Source: Eubacteriales bacterium
GTDB taxonomy: Bacteria; Bacillota; Clostridia; Christensenellales; CAG-138
DNA length: 8,182 bases
Direction of reading: 5' to 3'
Assembly (NCBI GenBank): GCA_028703645.1
Contig: JAQVML010000043.1
Coordinates: 1 to 8,182, forward strand
The notes beneath the pieces were generated by a model. The model saw only the letters and a list, made by a program, of their open reading frames with translations. It was not told the origin of the DNA and did not search any database. Numbering within the stretch: the first letter of the stretch is position 1; every line of letters begins with the position of its first letter. Below are positions 5,062 through 8,182 of the stretch, piece after piece. The translations under genes were made by a program, and so were the position numbers.

Positions 5062-6888
5062 ATGGACATTCGAAACGTCGCCATCATCGCGCACGTTGAC
5101 CACGGCAAGACAACGCTGGTCGACCAAATGCTGCGTGACGCGGGCGTGCTGCGCAGAGGCGAACAGGACGTCGAGCGCATTATGGACTCCAACGATCTCG
5201 AGCGTGAGCGCGGCATCACCATCCTCAGCAAAAACACGGCGGTCAGCTACGGCGGCACGCGCATCAACATCGTCGACACCCCGGGTCACGCGGACTTCGG
5301 CGGCGAGGTGGAGCGCATCCTCCAAATGGTAGACGGCGTGCTGCTGCTTGTGGACGCGTTTGAAGGCTGCATGCCGCAGACGCGATTCGTGCTGCGCAAA
5401 TCCCTCGAACTCAACAAAATTCCGATTCTGGTCGTCAACAAGGTCGACCGTCCCGGCGCGCGCCCGGCCGAGGTCGTGGATCAGGCGCTGGAGCTCTTCA
5501 TCGAGCTTGGAGCAAGTGCGGATCAGCTCGACTTCCCTGTTGTTTACGCCAGCGCGCGCGACAACATGAGCGGACTGAGCCCGGACACCATGGAGAACAA
5601 TATGGTCGCGCTCTTTGACACGATCGTCAGCGCGATTCCCGCGCCGAACTTCCAGCCGGACGAACCGCTGCAAATCCTCTTCTCCTCCATCGATTACGAC
5701 GATTATGTCGGCCGCATCGGCGTTGGCCGCATTGAGCGTGGCACGGCGAAAAAAGGCATGCCGGTCGTCATCTGCGGCGGCGAAGAAAACCGCAAAGTGG
5801 AAACGAAAATCACGCGCCTCTATCGCTATGAAGGACTCAAGCGTGTCGAGGTGGACGAAGCCCCCTGCGGAGACATCATCTGCGTGGCGGGTATGGAATT
5901 CCTCAACGTCGGCGAGACGGTTTGCGACCCGAATTGCATCGAGCCGCTGCCCTTTGTCCACATTGACGAGCCGACGGTCAGCATGATGTTCATGCTCAAC
6001 GACAGCCCGTTTGCGGGACGTGAAGGCAAATATGTCACGGGCCGCAACCTCCGCGACAGGCTCTTTAACGAAGTAAAGACCAACATCTCCATGCGTGTGG
6101 AAGAGACGGATACCACCGACAGTTTCCGCGTCAGTGGCAGAGGCGAGCTGCATCTTTCGATTCTGATCGAGACCATGCGCCGCCAGGGATATGAGTTTGC
6201 GGTCTCGCGCCCGAAGGTCATCTTCCATAAGGATAAGGACGGCAACATCACCGAGCCGATCGAGGAGCTCACCATCGACGTGCCGGTCGACTATGTCGGC
6301 GCGGTCATGGAAAAACTCGGTCAGCGCAAGGCGGAACTTCAGGATATGACCAACCAGGGCGACAACAGCGTTCGTCTCCAGTTCCTCGTACCCGCGCGTG
6401 GACTCATGGGCTATCGCTCGGAGCTGTTGACCGATACGCGCGGCAACGGCGTCATGAGCCACATCTTCCACGATTACGAACCGTACAAGGGACCGATTGA
6501 GGAGCGCAAAACCGGCTCTTTGGTTGCGCACGAAACGGGAGACACCTCCAGCTACGGCCTGTTTAACACGCAGGATCGCGGCAAGCTCTTCATTGGCTCC
6601 GGCATACCCGTTTACGAAGGACAGATCGTCGGTGAAAACGCGCGCGCGGGGGATATCGTGGTCAACGTCTGCAAAAAGAAGCATGTCACCAACATGCGCG
6701 CTTCCGGTTCGGACGACGCGCTGCGCCTCACCCCGCCGGTCGTGCTCTCTTTGGAGCAGTGCCTCGAGTTCATCGCGGACGACGAGCTGGTGGAAGTCAC
6801 CCCAAAGAGCATCCGCATGCGCAAGCGTTACCTCAACAAAGACACACGCATGAAGAACGCCAAGCAGATCGACACGCAGAACCCCTGA
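5062..6888 (+). CDS. typA: Translational GTPase TypA/BipA
   Basis: The complete 608-residue protein is a ribosome-binding translational GTPase of the EF-G/LepA class. It acts in the cytoplasm on the ribosome, aiding 50S assembly and growth under cold or other stress. The G domain has G1 A-H-V-D-H-G-K-T (10-17), G2 G-I-T-I (51-54), G3 D-T-P-G-H (72-76), G4 N-K-V-D (126-129) and G5 S-A-R (164-166). A beta-barrel domain II follows (about 200-295), then EF-G-like domains with G-R-G-E-L-H-L-S (359-366). The TypA-specific C-terminal domain includes T-R-G-N-G-V-M (459-465), Y-E-P-Y-K-G and T-N-M-R-A-S-G-S-D-D (543-552). Length matches the usual 600-615 residues. GAAGG (5050-5054) lies 7 bases before the ATG. 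All key residues are intact. The acetyltransferase gene follows after 33 bases with no terminator between, so they are probably co-transcribed. Confidence 0.98.
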   Translation: MDIRNVAIIAHVDHGKTTLVDQMLRDAGVLRRGEQDVERIMDSNDLERERGITILSKNTAVSYGGTRINIVDTPGHADFGGEVERILQMVDGVLLLVDAFEGCMPQTRFVLRKSLELNKIPILVVNKVDRPGARPAEVVDQALELFIELGASADQLDFPVVYASARDNMSGLSPDTMENNMVALFDTIVSAIPAPNFQPDEPLQILFSSIDYDDYVGRIGVGRIERGTAKKGMPVVICGGEENRKVETKITRLYRYEGLKRVEVDEAPCGDIICVAGMEFLNVGETVCDPNCIEPLPFVHIDEPTVSMMFMLNDSPFAGREGKYVTGRNLRDRLFNEVKTNISMRVEETDTTDSFRVSGRGELHLSILIETMRRQGYEFAVSRPKVIFHKDKDGNITEPIEELTIDVPVDYVGAVMEKLGQRKAELQDMTNQGDNSVRLQFLVPARGLMGYRSELLTDTRGNGVMSHIFHDYEPYKGPIEERKTGSLVAHETGDTSSYGLFNTQDRGKLFIGSGIPVYEGQIVGENARAGDIVVNVCKKKHVTNMRASGSDDALRLTPPVVLSLEQCLEFIADDELVEVTPKSIRMRKRYLNKDTRMKNAKQIDTQNP

Positions 6889-6921
6889 TCGGGTCTTTGG
6901 CACGTACGGAAAGGGAGCCAT

Positions 6922-7371
6922 ATGCTTCACCTCGTGGAAATCGACCGCTACAACTACCTTTCGGTGTTGGACCTCTCCGTTTCTCCGGAGCAGCGGAATT
7001 TCGTCGCGACGAATCAATATTCGCTCGCGCAGGCATATGCCCAACCGGAATGCGTACCGCTCGCGCTCTACGCGGAGAACAGGCCGGTCGGTTTCGCGAT
7101 GTATAGCCTTGACGAGGATGACCATCAATACTGGATCTACCGGCTGATGATCGACCAGCGCTATCAGGGCGTCGGCTACGGCAGAGAGGCGATGCGCCTT
7201 TTGATCGATCGCATTCGAGGGCTCTCGGACGAGGAGCACAACCGCATCTACATCAGCTTCGAGCCGGAGAACGAAATCGCAAAATCACTCTACGAAAGCC
7301 TCGGCTTTGTGCCGGACGGGCGCGTGCTCTACGGCGAGGTCGTGTACTCTCTGGCGTTATCTGTAGCGTAA
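6922..7371 (+). CDS. GNAT-family N-acetyltransferase, BltD-like (probable diamine/spermidine acetyltransferase)
   Basis: The 149-residue protein has the GNAT fold. The acetyl-CoA pyrophosphate loop is R-Y-Q-G-V-G-Y-G at 80-87 (R-x-x-G-x-G), preceded by strand I-Y-R-L-M-I-D (72-78). Motif B is seen as N-E-I-A-K-S-L-Y-E-S-L-G-F (117-129), with Tyr124 in the position of the usual general acid. The N-terminal L-D-L-S-V-S-P-E-Q (16-24) and P-V-G-F-A-M-Y (55-61) resemble BltD/SpeG-type enzymes, which acetylate spermidine and related polyamines in the cytoplasm. The substrate assignment is by resemblance and is only moderately sure. The ATG is preceded by AAAGGGAG, with 4 bases between the last G and the ATG. 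The gene is 33 bases behind typA and ends just before a strong terminator, so it is the last gene of a two-gene unit. A functional link between the two is not evident. Confidence 0.88.
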   Translation: MLHLVEIDRYNYLSVLDLSVSPEQRNFVATNQYSLAQAYAQPECVPLALYAENRPVGFAMYSLDEDDHQYWIYRLMIDQRYQGVGYGREAMRLLIDRIRGLSDEEHNRIYISFEPENEIAKSLYESLGFVPDGRVLYGEVVYSLALSVA

Positions 7372-7376
7372 TTCGG

Positions 7377-7408
7377 AAGAAGGCTTGCAAAACAGGCCTT
7401 CTTTTTTT
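7377..7408 (+). terminator. Rho-independent terminator of the typA-acetyltransferase unit
   Basis: An 8-bp perfect stem (AAGAAGGC 7377-7384 with GCCTTCTT 7396-7403) has an 11-base loop and merges into a run of seven T (7402-7408). It begins five bases after the stop codon of the acetyltransferase gene. Confidence 0.92.
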
Positions 7409-7477
7409 GCGTTTGTTTGCTCAGAAAAGCACCTCTCCGATCCGGTGAATCGAAGCCGTTCTCCATTCGATCGATAT

Positions 7478-7550
7478 TTGACAAATTTGATACAATTCAT
7501 TCACGCCTGGCGAATTGTTTTTCCATGTTTACTATGTTAACATGTATCTG
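7478..7550 (+). promoter_or_regulatory. Putative control region of the flotillin gene
   Basis: The AT-rich spacer contains TTGACA (7478-7483), but no good -10 box lies 16-18 bases after it. TG-A-TACAAT (7488-7496) could act as an extended -10, and TATGTT (7533-7538) is a weaker -10 nearer the gene. Two inverted repeats are present: ACAATTC/GAATTGT (7492-7498 and 7512-7518, followed by T's) and the perfect palindrome ATGTTAACAT (7534-7543). The promoter is probably here, but the exact boxes are uncertain and a non-sigma-A factor is possible. Confidence 0.4.
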
Positions 7551-7576
7551 AAAATCTAGTAAGGAGAATCCACACC

Positions 7577-8182
7577 ATGGGCTATATCATTCCTGTCGTT
7601 CTCGCCGTTGCCGTTCTCCTGTTCATTTTGGGTTATCTCAAGGCCCCGCCGGATACCGCATATGTCATCTCCGGCCTTGGTAAGCGCAGAATCCTGATTG
7701 GAAAAGCAGGTTGGCGGTTCCCGTTTTTAGAGCGCGTAGATAAGCTTCCTCTCAACGTGATGCAGGTCGATGTGAAGACATCCGAAGCGGTGCCCACCAA
7801 CGAATTCATCAACGTCAGCGTGGACGGCGTTGCCAACGTCAAGATCTCCAGCAGGCCGGAGTTGCTCAACCGCGCGGCGGAATCCCTGCTTGGCTTGCGT
7901 CCGGATGCGATGGTCGCGCTGGTGACGCAGGTGCTCGAAGGCAACATGCGCGAGATCGTAGGCTCCGTCGGGCTCAAAGAGATGGTGCAGGATCGTCAGG
8001 GCGTTGCCAGAAAGATCACCGAAAACGTGGTGCCCGACATGGAGAAGCTCGGCATCGAGGTCGTCAACTTCAACATTCAAAACTTTAAAGACGCCGCCGG
8101 TACCATTGAAAACATGGGCATCGACAACGTAGAGCAGATTCGCAAAAACGCGCAGATCGCCAAAGCGAATGCACAGAGGGAT
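7577..8182 (+). CDS. Flotillin-family (SPFH/band 7) membrane scaffold protein, N-terminal part
   Basis: The open frame starts at ATG 7577 and runs off the right edge after 202 codons. AAGGAG (7561-7566) lies 10 bases before the ATG. Residues 3-20 form a single hydrophobic membrane anchor, and the SPFH/band-7 domain follows, from about residue 25. Visible flotillin-like segments include P-P-D-T-A-Y-V-I-S-G (24-33), V-S-V-D-G-V-A-N-V-K-I (79-89), L-E-G-N-M-R-E-I-V-G-S (118-128) and L-G-I-E-V-V-N-F-N-I (157-166). The visible part ends as an alanine- and glutamine-rich helix begins (Q-I-A-K-A-N-A-Q-R-D), as expected for the flotillin coiled coil. Bacterial flotillins (FloT/YuaG) are usually about 480-520 residues and organise fluid or raft-like membrane microdomains, affecting cell-wall synthesis and signalling. 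An NfeD-like partner gene often lies nearby but would be outside the window. Confidence 0.9.
   Translation, partial: MGYIIPVVLAVAVLLFILGYLKAPPDTAYVISGLGKRRILIGKAGWRFPFLERVDKLPLNVMQVDVKTSEAVPTNEFINVSVDGVANVKISSRPELLNRAAESLLGLRPDAMVALVTQVLEGNMREIVGSVGLKEMVQDRQGVARKITENVVPDMEKLGIEVVNFNIQNFKDAAGTIENMGIDNVEQIRKNAQIAKANAQRD

Noticed and set aside
4855..7239. A 794-codon open frame on the - strand, antisense to typA and part of the acetyltransferase gene
   Set aside because: Its sequence is rich in R, A, V, H and D with no recognisable domain, as expected for the mirror frame of a G+C-biased gene. TypA on the other strand is unmistakable, and no ribosome site precedes a start.
7633..8080. Open frames on the - strand within the flotillin gene
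   Set aside because: The + strand frame here is an uninterrupted flotillin reading frame with a ribosome site and membrane anchor; the opposite frames lack any family features.
1..8182. Search for mobile-element, phage, CRISPR, defence or toxin-antitoxin signatures
   Set aside because: No transposase, integrase, repeat array, tRNA or paired small toxin/antitoxin genes could be seen; all large frames are assigned to known families.

Overview
This is a chromosomal window that looks like a moderately G+C-rich member of the Firmicutes, probably a Clostridia-type gut or anaerobic lineage. The support is the strong purine-rich ribosome binding sites on most genes, sigma-A style promoters, GTG and TTG start codons, and a YtrA-type GntR regulator joined to an ABC exporter of the kind common in Clostridia. 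TypA and a flotillin are compatible with this but not diagnostic. I cannot name the species. Coding regions are clearly G+C rich and the promoter regions are AT rich. I saw no rRNA, tRNA, CRISPR array, transposase, integrase or attachment site.

Layout: (1) Positions 1-172 hold the C-terminal end of an MraY-family phospho-sugar transferase on the + strand, closed by a strong terminator. (2) Positions 278-2650, all on the - strand, hold a TetR-family repressor, an aldo/keto reductase and a TtcA-like tRNA thiolase, in that transcription order. A well-formed promoter with an 18-bp palindromic operator over its start point sits in front of the tetR gene, so the cluster is probably autoregulated. 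Back-to-back terminators separate ttcA from the convergent mraY-like gene. (3) Positions 2838-4769, also on the - strand, hold a GntR (YtrA-like) regulator, an ABC ATPase and an ABC-2 type permease. The genes overlap by 17 and 7 bases, which is a typical translationally coupled, self-regulated exporter operon, possibly linked to cell-envelope stress. (4) Positions 4770-5061 are a divergent promoter region with an AT-rich stretch of no clear function. (5) Positions 5062-7371 on the + strand hold the ribosome-associated GTPase TypA/BipA followed by a BltD-like GNAT acetyltransferase and a strong terminator. (6) From 7577 to the window edge, on the + strand, is the N-terminal two-fifths or so of a flotillin/SPFH membrane-scaffold protein.

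The genes are mostly ordinary housekeeping and stress or envelope functions. I do not see a convincing undescribed multi-gene system. The points worth a second look are regulatory or sequence details: a predicted leaderless start for ttcA, the altered histidine motif of the MraY-like protein, the tetR operator, the GntR TTG start behind an out-of-frame ATG, and inverted repeats upstream of the flotillin and typA genes.
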